From: Xaviernesmea rhizosphaerae
GTDB lineage: Bacteria; Pseudomonadota; Alphaproteobacteria; Rhizobiales; Rhizobiaceae
DNA length: 64,000 nucleotides
NCBI RefSeq assembly: GCF_001938945.1
Contig: NZ_MKIO01000040.1
Location: forward strand, 176,941 to 240,940
Direction of reading: 5' to 3'
Shown: piece after piece, positions 1 to 8,488 of the stretch
How the letters are laid out: each line of letters opens with the position of its first letter
Position numbering within the stretch: the stretch's first letter is position 1
The notes under the pieces: generated by a model
What the model was told of the DNA's origin: nothing
The model's input: the letters and a program-made list of their open reading frames with translations, nothing else
Databases searched by the model: none
Translations under genes and position numbers: made by a program

Positions 1-369
1 GATATCGATTCCGCCAAGCTCCTTGACGGCGGTGTCGATGATGCGGCGGCAATGTTCGGCCGTCTGGATATCGCCGGCAACCAGCACGGCCTTGCGGCCG
101 GCCTCCTCAACGAGGCGTTTGGTGTCCTCGGCATCCTCATGTTCGTTGAGATAGGCGATCAGCACGTCCGCGCCTTCGCGGGCATAGGCAATGGCTACCG
201 CGCGGCCGATGCCGCTGTCGCCGCCGGTGATCACGGCCTTCTTGCCCGCCAGCCGGCCGGAACCCTTATAGCTGGTTTCGCCGTGATCAGGCTTCGGATC
301 CATCTGGCCGGTCAGGCCGGGCATGGGCTGCTGCTGGTCGGGAAAGGGCGGCTGCGGATGGGCGTTCAT
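1..369 (-). CDS. SDR family oxidoreductase (partial, C-terminus outside window)
   Basis: Reading leftwards from an ATG at 369, the frame stays open to the edge of the window, giving the first 123 residues of a short-chain dehydrogenase/reductase. A proline- and glutamine-rich N-terminal extension of about 45 residues precedes the Rossmann fold, whose glycine motif TGGDSGIG binds NAD(P); the following helix reads GRAVAIAYAREGADV. The extension plus this motif is typical of the YghA/YhdF-like SDRs often annotated as glucose or general-stress dehydrogenases, but the catalytic Ser-Tyr-Lys lies beyond the window. It is divergent from the cysteine hydrolase at 605. The substrate cannot be named. 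Confidence 0.85.
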   Translation of the reverse strand, partial: MNAHPQPPFPDQQQPMPGLTGQMDPKPDHGETSYKGSGRLAGKKAVITGGDSGIGRAVAIAYAREGADVLIAYLNEHEDAEDTKRLVEEAGRKAVLVAGDIQTAEHCRRIIDTAVKELGGIDI

Positions 370-604
370 GGGCGTTACCTCGTCTCGGTGAGCGGATCTG
401 CAGGGAAAAAGGGTGGCGACGGCCCCTTAAGGCGCGGAGTGGCCACGGCTGTCCAACGTGCCGGTCCCGGCATGGTTCCCACCAAAGGTTTTTGCCGCTT
501 ACATTTCCCGGCGCCCACTGCGCAGGTCATGCCGAGCGGGCCTGTCTGAAACCAGAGGGGCGGACGCCAGTTCTAAGAGCGAAAAAATGTCTCCGGAGGT
601 GGCC

Positions 605-1207
605 ATGGCACAGAGTTTCGACCGAGAAGAACAGGGCGACTGGCGTCACCTCTGCGTGGACATGCAGCGGCTGTTTTCCGAGGACACGCCTTGGCATGTG
701 CCGTGGATGGCGCGCATCCTGCCACAGGTCTCGGCCATTGCCGGCCGCCATGCCGAGCGCAGCCTCTTCACCCGCTTCATCACGCCGGAAAAGGCGGAGG
801 ACATGCCGGGCGCCTGGGTGGATTACTATCGGAAATGGCCGATGATGACCCGGGCCGCGCTGCCGGCGGAGATGCTGGGGCTGATGCCCGAGCTTGCCCG
901 CTTCGTGCCGCCTGGGCGGCTATTCGACAAGGCGGTCTATTCACCCTGGGCGGACGGGCGGCTGCATCCGCTGCTTCAGGCCGAGGGCGTGCGCCGGCTG
1001 GTGATGACGGGCGGCGAAACCGATGTCTGCGTCATGGCCGCCTTGCTCGGCGCGGTCGACCTCGGCTACCACATCACGCTGATCAAGGATGGCTTATGCA
1101 GCGGCACGGATGCCACCCATGACGATTCGCTGGAGCTGCTCGGATCACGCTTTTCCGTGCAGGTGGAGATCCTCACGGCAGAGGCCTTTCTCAGCCGCGC
1201 GGGGTGA
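605..1207 (+). CDS. Cysteine hydrolase, isochorismatase family
   Basis: A 200-residue protein of the isochorismatase-like hydrolase fold. The expected catalytic triad is visible: Asp19 in LCVDMQRLF, Lys109 in FDKAVYSPW, and nucleophile Cys142 in TGGETDVCVMAA, the last being the family signature. Such enzymes hydrolyse amides or vinyl ethers (nicotinamide, N-carbamoyl compounds, isochorismate), and the sequence alone does not say which. The start at 605 was chosen because GGAGGT sits just upstream (595-600) and the homologous part begins here; ATGs at 587 and further upstream are in frame but less likely. It ends 18 bp before the convergent nadE. A role in nicotinamide metabolism beside nadE is conceivable but unproven. 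Confidence 0.85.
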   Translation: MAQSFDREEQGDWRHLCVDMQRLFSEDTPWHVPWMARILPQVSAIAGRHAERSLFTRFITPEKAEDMPGAWVDYYRKWPMMTRAALPAEMLGLMPELARFVPPGRLFDKAVYSPWADGRLHPLLQAEGVRRLVMTGGETDVCVMAALLGAVDLGYHITLIKDGLCSGTDATHDDSLELLGSRFSVQVEILTAEAFLSRAG

Positions 1208-1225
1208 GAAAGGTCCTGCGCGGGA

Positions 1226-3265
1226 TCAGGGCACGTTGCGCTTCAGCTCGTCGATCCAGGCGCGGGCATTGCCGTCGGAGGGCGCGCGCCAGTCGCCGCG
1301 CGGCGAGAGCGAGCCGCCGGAGGTGACCTTCGGGCCGTTCGGCGAGGCCGAGCGCTTGAACTGGCTGATGGTGAAGAAGCGGAACAGGAAGGTCTCGAAC
1401 CAGCGCTTGATCGTCGCCAGATCATAGGCCTGCCGGCTTTCGGCCGGGAAGCCCGGCGGCCAGTCTCCGGCGTTTGCATCCCGCCAGGCGTGATAGGCGA
1501 GGAAGGCCACCTTGGACGGCTTCAGGCCGAAGCGCGTGGTGTAATAGAGCATGAAATCATGCAGGGCATAGGGGCCGATCTTGTCCTCGGTGCTCTGCAT
1601 CTGCCCGTTCTCGTCCGCCGGCACCAGTTCCGGCGAGATGATCGTGTCGAGCACGGCGCCCAGCACCTCGTTGGTGTCCGCCTTGAACAGGCCAGTGCGG
1701 ATCATCCAGCGAATGAGATGCTGGATCAGCGTCTTCGGCACCGAGGCATTGACGTTGTAATGGCTCATCTGGTCGCCGACGCCGTAGGTGGACCAGCCGA
1801 GCGCGATCTCCGAGAGATCGCCGGTGCCGAGCACCATGGCATCATAGCGGTTGGCGGCGCGGAACAGGAAATCGGTGCGCAGGCCGGCCTGGACGTTTTC
1901 GAAGGTGATGTCATAGACCTTCTCGCCATCGGCGAAGGGATGGCGCAGATCCTTCAGGAGCTGATGGGCGAGCGGCTTGATGTCGATCTCTTCTGCCGTG
2001 ATGCCCAGGCTGTCCATCAGCGCCCAGGCATTGCTCTTCGTCGCATCGCCCGTGGCAAAACCCGGCATGGTGAAGCCGAGAATGCCGGAACGCGGCAGGC
2101 CGAGCCGGTCGAAGGCATTGGCGGCGATGAGCAGCGCATGAGTGGAATCGAGCCCGCCCGAGACGCCGATGCACAGCTTCTTCAGCCGGGTGGTGCGCAG
2201 GCGCTGCATCAGGCCTTCCACCTGAATGTTGACGGTCTCGTAGCAATCCTGGTCGAGCCGGGCGGGATCGGCAGGCACGAAGGGATAGCGCGAGATCGAC
2301 CGCTCCAGCCCGATATCCGCCTCCGGCGGCGCAAGATCGAAGCCGATGCGCCGCATCGTCGTCTCCGGCCGGCCGTTCATCAGCCCGGCATCGTTGAAGC
2401 TGCCAGTGCGCAGGCGCTCGAGCGCGAGCCGGTCGACATCGACATCGGCGACACACATCTGTGCGCCGGCGGGAAAGCGGCTGGTCTCGGCCAGCAGGCG
2501 GCCAAGCTCGTAGATGCAGGCCTGGCCGTCCCAGGCGACATCGGTGGTGGATTCGCCCGGTCCGGCGGCGGCATAGACATAGGCGGCAAAGCAGCGCTCC
2601 GACTGCGCGGCGCAGAGCAGATGGCGCGTGTCGGACTTGCCGACGGTGATGTTGCTGGCCGAGAGATTGGTGAGGATCAGCGCACCGGCCAGCGCCCCGA
2701 AATCGCTCGGGCAGGCCGGCAACCAGACATCCTCGCAGATTTCGACGTGGAAGACGAAATTGGCCCTATCGCGCGCGGCAAACAGGAGATCGACGCCGAA
2801 AGGCACCGGGCGGCCGGCCACCGTGATCGTCTCGCCGCGAATGTCGCGGCCGGGCGCGAACCAGCGCTTCTCGTAGAACTCGCGGTAATTCGGCAGATGG
2901 GTCTTCGGCACGACGCCGAGGATGGCGCCGCGATGGATGACCACGGCGCAATTGTAGAGCTTGCCATTGTGGACCAGCGGCGCGCCGACCAGCAGGACCG
3001 GCATCAACTCGCGGCTCTTTTCCACGAGACCGGCCAGCGCCTGATCCACCGCCTCGTGCAGCACGGCCTGGCCTAAGAGATCGTCGATCGAATAGCCCGA
3101 GATGCCCAGCTCTGGAAACACCATCAGCCCGGCCGCGCGGCGATGCCCCTCCTCGGCCAGCGCCAGGGTCGCGGCGGCATTGGCGGCGGGATCGCCGAGG
3201 CTCACGACCGGCGTGCAGGCGGCCACGCGCACGAAGCCCTGATGATAGCTGGAGAAGAAGGACAT
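1226..3265 (-). CDS. nadE: Glutamine-dependent NAD(+) synthetase
   Basis: This 679-residue cytoplasmic enzyme catalyses the last step of NAD synthesis: ATP-dependent amidation of deamido-NAD using glutamine nitrogen. The N-terminal half is a nitrilase-type glutaminase with its Glu-Lys-Cys triad at E52 (FPELGISGYS), K121 (VPKTHLPNY) and C177 (VEICEDVW). The C-terminal half is the synthetase with the PP-loop SGGLDS at 369-374. Its length matches the long bidomain family also found in mycobacteria, so it can use glutamine rather than only ammonia. The start at 3265 places residue 1 just before the nitrilase fold. It is transcribed alone, convergent with the cysteine hydrolase. Confidence 0.96.
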   Translation of the reverse strand: MSFFSSYHQGFVRVAACTPVVSLGDPAANAAATLALAEEGHRRAAGLMVFPELGISGYSIDDLLGQAVLHEAVDQALAGLVEKSRELMPVLLVGAPLVHNGKLYNCAVVIHRGAILGVVPKTHLPNYREFYEKRWFAPGRDIRGETITVAGRPVPFGVDLLFAARDRANFVFHVEICEDVWLPACPSDFGALAGALILTNLSASNITVGKSDTRHLLCAAQSERCFAAYVYAAAGPGESTTDVAWDGQACIYELGRLLAETSRFPAGAQMCVADVDVDRLALERLRTGSFNDAGLMNGRPETTMRRIGFDLAPPEADIGLERSISRYPFVPADPARLDQDCYETVNIQVEGLMQRLRTTRLKKLCIGVSGGLDSTHALLIAANAFDRLGLPRSGILGFTMPGFATGDATKSNAWALMDSLGITAEEIDIKPLAHQLLKDLRHPFADGEKVYDITFENVQAGLRTDFLFRAANRYDAMVLGTGDLSEIALGWSTYGVGDQMSHYNVNASVPKTLIQHLIRWMIRTGLFKADTNEVLGAVLDTIISPELVPADENGQMQSTEDKIGPYALHDFMLYYTTRFGLKPSKVAFLAYHAWRDANAGDWPPGFPAESRQAYDLATIKRWFETFLFRFFTISQFKRSASPNGPKVTSGGSLSPRGDWRAPSDGNARAWIDELKRNVP

Positions 3266-3579
3266 GAGGGACGGACCCTTTCATTCTGTGGCAGCCGCCA
3301 TAATGGACATCATGGCGCGCGCGGCGGCGGGAGCCGGCAGAACAGCGAGAACGGCGGCAAGTTTCAGGCTGGGCACGACTGTGCCATCCTGCCCGGGGCA
3401 TGGACACGCCTTGTCCTGGGCAGGGAATGGTCTAGCCGATCCGGCGAAGGGGCGAAACGGCTTTCGTGCAGAGACAGAAAAATCCGGCGCGCCGGCGGCC
3501 ATCGCTGCCGGCGACAATCGTCGGCAGACGGCCCTTCTCCTCACCATGGGCATAAAGGGCGCGTCGCAGGCTCGGTCCG
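3266..3579. other. Intergenic region between nadE and the AI-2E-type transporter gene
   Basis: About 310 bases between two minus-strand genes. It should hold the nadE promoter and leader. Open frames cross it on both strands but none has a ribosome-binding site or a recognisable product. I see no repeat or clear hairpin terminator. Confidence 0.5.
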
Positions 3580-4767
3580 TTACCGCGTCAGCGGCGGCTC
3601 GGACGAGGAGGATGACGTGATGATCGCCGGCGACGGGCGCATCGGGTCGGGCTGCGTCGTCACCTCGTGCAGCCATTCGCGCCAGACAGCGACGATGAGC
3701 GCCATCAGCACGGGACCGACGAACAGACCAAGGAAGCCCATGGTCTTTACCCCGCCGACCAAGCCGAAGAAGGTCGGCAGGAAGGGCAGCTTGATCGGGC
3801 CGCCGACGAGGCGCGGACGCAAGGTCTTGTCGACGATGAACAGCTCCACCGTGCCCCAGACGAACAGGGCCAGGCCGTGGAAGGGCGAGCCGCTGGCCAC
3901 GAGATAGACGGAGACGAGGATGAAGCAGAGCGGAGCGCCGCCGGGCACAAGCGCCATGAAGCCGGTGATGATGCCGAGCGTCACCGATGACGGCACGCCG
4001 GCCGCCCAATAGGCCAGACCCAGCACAATGCCTTCGCCGATGGCGATCACGCCCATGCCCGTCACGGTCGAGCTGATGGTGAGCGGCACGATGCGCGAGA
4101 CGCGCTCCCAACGCATCGGCAGGATACGCTCGCCCAGACGGTCGAGCTGCGCGACAAAGCCTTCGCCGTCGCGATAGACGAAGAACAGCGTGATCAGCAT
4201 GAAGAGCAGCGTCAGGAAGGAATTGAAGGCCGAGGCACCGACAACCACGAGGCCGCGATAGATATTGCCGATATTGGACCCGCTGACGAGCTGGACCAGT
4301 TCGCCCAGTGCGCCGGGATGGCCGATATAGCGCGCCCATTGTTCGCCGAGCCAGGGACCGCCGGCCGGCAGTGCCAGCACCCACGGCGGCACGGGCGCAC
4401 CGTTGGCATTGGCCTGGATCGCCCAGACGGCCCAGGCGCGGAATTCGTCCACCGCATAGATGGCGGCAATCGACACCGGCGCGATGATGAAGGCAATGAC
4501 GAGAACCAGCGCGATGGTGGCGCCGAGCGTGCGGCTGCCGCCGATGGCGGCCAGCAGGCGACGGTAGAGCGGCCAGCTGGCAAAGCCGATGACCAGCGCC
4601 GCGAGAACCGGCACCAGAAAGCCGTGAAAGAAATAGACGCCCGCCAGAAGAACGAAGGCCAGGAGCCAGCGCGCCGCCGAAATCGGGCCGATCAATGCCG
4701 AGCGGTCATAGGCCGGCCGGCCGAAGAGCCGAGGCTCAGCGGGAAAGTCCCGTTCCCTGGTGCTCAT
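3580..4767 (-). CDS. AI-2E family transporter (PerM/YdiK-like membrane protein)
   Basis: A 395-residue polytopic inner-membrane protein of the AI-2E/PerM superfamily. Hydrophobic segments occur early (WLLAFVLLAGVYFFHGFLV and following), then comes a soluble central region (roughly residues 95-200), then a cluster of C-terminal membrane helices. The family motif region around FVYRDGEGF and the glycine-rich helix VGGVKTMGFLGLFVGPVLMA near the end are typical. Members export small molecules or act as Na+/H+ antiporters; the substrate is unknown here. The ATG at 4767 is preferred over the GTG at 4773 because GAAGG lies five bases before it. The last residues are serine-rich and cytoplasmic. Confidence 0.88.
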   Translation of the reverse strand: MSTRERDFPAEPRLFGRPAYDRSALIGPISAARWLLAFVLLAGVYFFHGFLVPVLAALVIGFASWPLYRRLLAAIGGSRTLGATIALVLVIAFIIAPVSIAAIYAVDEFRAWAVWAIQANANGAPVPPWVLALPAGGPWLGEQWARYIGHPGALGELVQLVSGSNIGNIYRGLVVVGASAFNSFLTLLFMLITLFFVYRDGEGFVAQLDRLGERILPMRWERVSRIVPLTISSTVTGMGVIAIGEGIVLGLAYWAAGVPSSVTLGIITGFMALVPGGAPLCFILVSVYLVASGSPFHGLALFVWGTVELFIVDKTLRPRLVGGPIKLPFLPTFFGLVGGVKTMGFLGLFVGPVLMALIVAVWREWLHEVTTQPDPMRPSPAIITSSSSSEPPLTR

Positions 4768-4995
4768 ATTCACCTTCGATGTCCTCTCCCTACGGCCCGG
4801 CCCGCAACGATATGCCTTATCGCGGAGGCCGGCGCGTCTTGGGACCCGCGACCGTCACGCGTCCATGCCGCATGGACGCTCGCCGCGTTCTAGTTGGTAG
4901 AGACGACAATTCTATAATGGAAGCCAAAATAAGGCGAGCACCGGCCGAAAAATCGCCGGTTGCGCCGCCCGAAGGCCGAGATGCCGGCGACGCGC

Positions 4996-6189
4996 CTACC
5001 AGCGGCGGCGATCGCTGGCAATCGCCACGCCCCAGACTGCCAGCGCGGCAAGGGTGACCGCTGCGCCCACGAGGCCGGTCGAGGTCCAGCCATAGCCATG
5101 GGCGATCGACACGCCGCCAGCCCAGGCGCCGAGCGCATTGGCCAGATTGAAGGCGGAGTGGCTGAGCGCTGCCGCCAGCGTCTGCGCCTCGCCGGCAACA
5201 TTGATCAGCCGCAGCTGGATGCCCGGAACCAGGAGGAAGCCGCAACCGACGAGGAAGATGTTCAGCGCGGCAATCGCCGGATTGCCCATCGTGAAGGCAA
5301 AGAGCAGAAAGGCGCCGAGATTGAACAGCAGCGCCACGCCGAGACCGTATTTCAACGACCGGTCGGCCAGCCGCGCGCCCAGAAGATTGCCCGCGATCAT
5401 GCCGGCGCCGAACAGTGCCAGCATCAACGGCACGCCGGAAAGCGGCACGCCGGCCACCTCGGTCATTGCCGGGGTGATGTAGGTGAAGACGGCAAACATG
5501 CCACCGCCGCCAACGGCGCAGATGGCGAGCGCCAGCCAGACATGGGGATTGGCCAGCGCGCCGAGTTCGCGCAGCGGCGAGGCCCCGGTTTCCGGCTTGT
5601 CCCTGGGCACGAAACGCAGCGTCATGGCCATGGTGATCAGGCTGATGAGGCCGACAATGGCGAAGGCGGCCCGCCAGCCGACCATCTGACCGAACCAGGC
5701 GGTCAGCGGCGTGCCAATGAGCGTGGCGACCGTCAGGCCCATCATGACCCGCGCCACGGCACGCGCCTTTTGATGCGGCGGCGCCAGACCGGCGGCGACG
5801 ATGGCGGCAACGCCGAAATAGGCGCCATGCGGCAGGCCGGTGAAGAAGCGGGCGGCGATCAGCGTCAGGAAGTCCGGCGCGAGCGCGCTGGCGAAATTGC
5901 CGAGCGCGAAGATCGCCATCAGTGCGAGCAGGACATGCTGCCGGCTGAAGCGCGCGGCGAGCACGGCAATCACCGGCGCGCCCACCACCACGCCCAGCGC
6001 ATAGGCGCTGATGACCATGCCGGCCGCAGGAACAGAAACGGCCGTGTCGCGCGCAACGTCGGGCAGAAGACCCATGATGGCGAATTCGCCGGTGCCAATG
6101 CCGAAGCCGCCAAGCGTCAGCGCGAACTCGGCCGGGCTCATCATGGTCGAGCGCACAGGCGGCGCGGAAGAGAGAACAGTGTCCGCCAT
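4996..6189 (-). CDS. MFS transporter, DHA1-type drug/sugar efflux permease
   Basis: A 397-residue major facilitator with the usual 12 predicted helices. The N-terminal signature LTLGGFGIGTGEFAIMGLLP marks the AraJ/YdhP/PbuE-like DHA1 subgroup, which exports sugars, purine analogues or drugs. The loop between helices 2 and 3 carries a degenerate motif A (APVIAVLAARFSRQ), and the motif C region reads TVATLIGTPLTAWFGQ. It is divergent from fadD, with more than 400 bases between the two starts, and is separated from the AI-2E gene downstream by about 230 bases, so it is probably transcribed alone. No regulator lies next to it and the substrate is not predictable. Confidence 0.88.
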   Translation of the reverse strand: MADTVLSSAPPVRSTMMSPAEFALTLGGFGIGTGEFAIMGLLPDVARDTAVSVPAAGMVISAYALGVVVGAPVIAVLAARFSRQHVLLALMAIFALGNFASALAPDFLTLIAARFFTGLPHGAYFGVAAIVAAGLAPPHQKARAVARVMMGLTVATLIGTPLTAWFGQMVGWRAAFAIVGLISLITMAMTLRFVPRDKPETGASPLRELGALANPHVWLALAICAVGGGGMFAVFTYITPAMTEVAGVPLSGVPLMLALFGAGMIAGNLLGARLADRSLKYGLGVALLFNLGAFLLFAFTMGNPAIAALNIFLVGCGFLLVPGIQLRLINVAGEAQTLAAALSHSAFNLANALGAWAGGVSIAHGYGWTSTGLVGAAVTLAALAVWGVAIASDRRRW

Positions 6190-6622
6190 GGGATCAGAAG
6201 CCGTCAGGAAGGAGGTCGGGAGCGCGTGCTGGCCTGGCCCTCGCCCTCAGCGAAGCGAAAGGCTGAGCCCAAGCATGATCGAAACGATTCAAGGCAAATG
6301 CCGAGGGTTCCATTATGCCGCAATGCGGCATGAAGAGCTATGCGCATGCCTCTCATCTTCCATGCTGCGAAGACATAGCTTATTGACGTTTACGTTCAGG
6401 TCATTTACCTCTTCAGGAGAGGAGACGGCGGCGGGCAAAGCCCCCCGGCGATGAAGGAGGATGCAAGAGGCGCGCCGGTCTGGAGGAAGACGCGCACGCC
6501 GAACCGCAGCCGTATGGACCTGAGGACATGCCATTCCCCCGATCGCCGGCGCAGCCGCGGATTGCGCTTGCCGCCCTGCCGCAACGGCGTCATCTTCGAC
6601 GAAGGAAAGGATCGGGAGGATC
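6190..6622. other. Divergent promoter region between the MFS gene and fadD
   Basis: About 430 bases holding the start regions of both divergent genes. I see no convincing gene. It contains the ACGT-based inverted repeat described separately and a purine-rich, Shine-Dalgarno-like stretch at about 6414-6424 that is not followed by a credible coding frame. Confidence 0.5.
6383..6398. promoter_or_regulatory. Candidate operator and/or -35 element upstream of fadD
   Basis: TTGACGTTTACGTTCA has a symmetric core ACGT-TT-ACGT. It lies about 225-240 bases before fadD in the divergent region. It resembles the ACGT-based sites of MerR-family regulators of fatty-acid and branched-chain amino-acid catabolism (LiuR type) in proteobacteria, a comparison from memory. 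TTGACG could also serve as a -35 box, though no good -10 follows. Confidence 0.3.
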
Positions 6623-8326
6623 ATGATGCTGGACCCCACTGCCACGGCGAGTTCACCGGCGGTTAGCAAGCCCTGGCTGAAGTCCTATCATGCCAGTGTG
6701 CCGGCAACGATCCCGCCGCTCGACCACGGCACGATCCCCGATCTCTTCGATGCCTGCTGCGCCCGCTATGCCGAGAGCGCAGCCTATTCCTGCATGGGCA
6801 GCACGCTGAGCTTTGCCGCACTCGCCCGCGATGCCGGACATCTGGCGGCCACGCTGCAATCGCTCGGGCTGGAAAAGGGCGATCGTGTCGGCGTGATGAT
6901 GCCGAACGTGCTGCAGAACCCGATCACCCTCTTCGCGGTGCTGAAGGCGGGTCTCGTCGTCGTCAACATCAATCCGCTCTATACCGCGCGCGAACTGCGC
7001 CACCAACTGAGCGATTCCGGCGCCAAGGCGCTGGTAGTGCTCGAAAACTTTGCCGCGACGGTGGAGCAGGCGCTGCCGGGCACGGATGTGCGCCATGTGA
7101 TCGTCACCAGCCTGGGCGATTGCCTGGGGCTGAAGGGCCTTCTGGTCAATGCCGTGGTGCGCCATGTCAAGAAGCTGGTGCCGCGCTGGTCCCTGCCCGG
7201 TCATATCCCCTTCAAGCAGGCGCTTTCGCGCGGGCGCGGGCTGACGCTGAAGCCAGTGGCGCTGGCGTCTGGCGATACCGCCTTCCTGCAATATACCGGA
7301 GGCACGACCGGCATCTCCAAGGGCGCCATCCTCACCCATGGCAATCTGCTCGCCAATATGACGCAGCTCGGCCTCTGGCTCGACACCGCCTTCGTCAACC
7401 GCCCGCGGCCGCAGCGGATCGTCTTTCTCTGCGCCCTGCCGCTCTACCATATCTTCGCGCTGACGGTGAATGCGCTGATGGGCCTGAAGCTCGGCGGACT
7501 CAATGTCCTCATTCCCAATCCGCGCGACATTCCGGCGCTGGTCAAGGAGATCGGGCAGAACCGCATCACCGTCTTCCCCGGCCTCAACACCCTGTTCAAC
7601 GCGCTCTTGAACAATCCGGATTTCCGAACGCTCGACCATTCCAGCCTGGCGCTGACTTTCGGTGGCGGCATGGCGGTGCAGCGCCCGGTGGCCGAGCGTT
7701 GGGAGGCCGTCACCGGCTGCCCGATCAAGGAGGGCTACGGCCTGTCGGAAACCTCGCCGGTGGCCACGGCCAACCGGCTGGACCTGCCGGATTTCACCGG
7801 AACGATCGGCTTGCCGCTGCCGTCGACGGAGGTGGAGATCCGCGATGAGGAGGGCCGCAGCCTGCCGCCTGGCGAACCCGGCGAGATCTGCATTCGCGGG
7901 CCCCAGGTGATGGCCGGCTACTGGAACATGCCGGCGGAGACGGCACGCGCCATGTTTGCCGACGGCTTCTTCCGCACCGGCGATATCGGCTTCATGAGCC
8001 CGGAGGGACTGACCAAGATCGTCGACCGCAAGAAGGACATGATCCTCGTCTCCGGCTTCAACGTCTTCCCCAACGAGATCGAAGAGGTCGTCATGACGCT
8101 CGACGGCGTGCTGGAATGCGCCGCCATCGGCGTGCCGGACCCGCATTCGGGCGAGGCGGTCAAGCTGTTCGTGGTGCGCCGACGGCCGGATCTGACCGAG
8201 GATGAGATCAAGGCGCATTGCGCCCGGCATCTGACCAATTACAAGCGCCCGCGCCACATCGAATTCCGCGAGGAACTGCCGAAGTCGAATGTCGGCAAGA
8301 TCCTGCGGCGCCAGCTGCGCGGCTGA
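6623..8326 (+). CDS. fadD: Long-chain fatty acid--CoA ligase
   Basis: A 567-residue AMP-forming acyl-CoA synthetase that activates free fatty acids to acyl-CoA for beta-oxidation or lipid synthesis. The ATP-binding P-loop is YTGGTTGISKGA; the A5 motif is EGYGLSETSP; the A7/A8 region reads FRTGDIG and DRKKDMILVSGFNVFPNE, the fatty-acyl signature of FadD. The A10 lysine lies in PKSNVGKILRRQL at the end. ATG codons at 6623 and 6626 are both possible; GGAGG at 6615-6619 is better spaced for 6626. It is monocistronic, with an ACGT-type inverted repeat in the long upstream region that may be a regulator site. The full-length size argues for function. Confidence 0.95.
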   Translation: MMLDPTATASSPAVSKPWLKSYHASVPATIPPLDHGTIPDLFDACCARYAESAAYSCMGSTLSFAALARDAGHLAATLQSLGLEKGDRVGVMMPNVLQNPITLFAVLKAGLVVVNINPLYTARELRHQLSDSGAKALVVLENFAATVEQALPGTDVRHVIVTSLGDCLGLKGLLVNAVVRHVKKLVPRWSLPGHIPFKQALSRGRGLTLKPVALASGDTAFLQYTGGTTGISKGAILTHGNLLANMTQLGLWLDTAFVNRPRPQRIVFLCALPLYHIFALTVNALMGLKLGGLNVLIPNPRDIPALVKEIGQNRITVFPGLNTLFNALLNNPDFRTLDHSSLALTFGGGMAVQRPVAERWEAVTGCPIKEGYGLSETSPVATANRLDLPDFTGTIGLPLPSTEVEIRDEEGRSLPPGEPGEICIRGPQVMAGYWNMPAETARAMFADGFFRTGDIGFMSPEGLTKIVDRKKDMILVSGFNVFPNEIEEVVMTLDGVLECAAIGVPDPHSGEAVKLFVVRRRPDLTEDEIKAHCARHLTNYKRPRHIEFREELPKSNVGKILRRQLRG

Positions 8327-8488
8327 TACCAGGTCCCAATCATCGACACTCGGCATGACAGGCGCATTGCTGTAACGGGCGCATGACAGGTCCTGCAAAG
8401 CACATGCAATATTTCCCGTGCAAACCGATTTTGATTTTCCGGTTTTTGCAGTAGCGTGCGCCGCGAAATCAGAAGCGGGAGTACCCTG

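Noticed and set aside
1490..3076. 528-codon frame opposite nadE
   Set aside because: Antisense artefact over a gene with an intact catalytic triad.
3281..3579. Short minus-strand reading frame ending in an Ala-rich, signal-like stretch
   Set aside because: No start with a ribosome-binding site, no homology, and it is the tail of a frame antisense to nothing in particular that overlaps the transporter gene.
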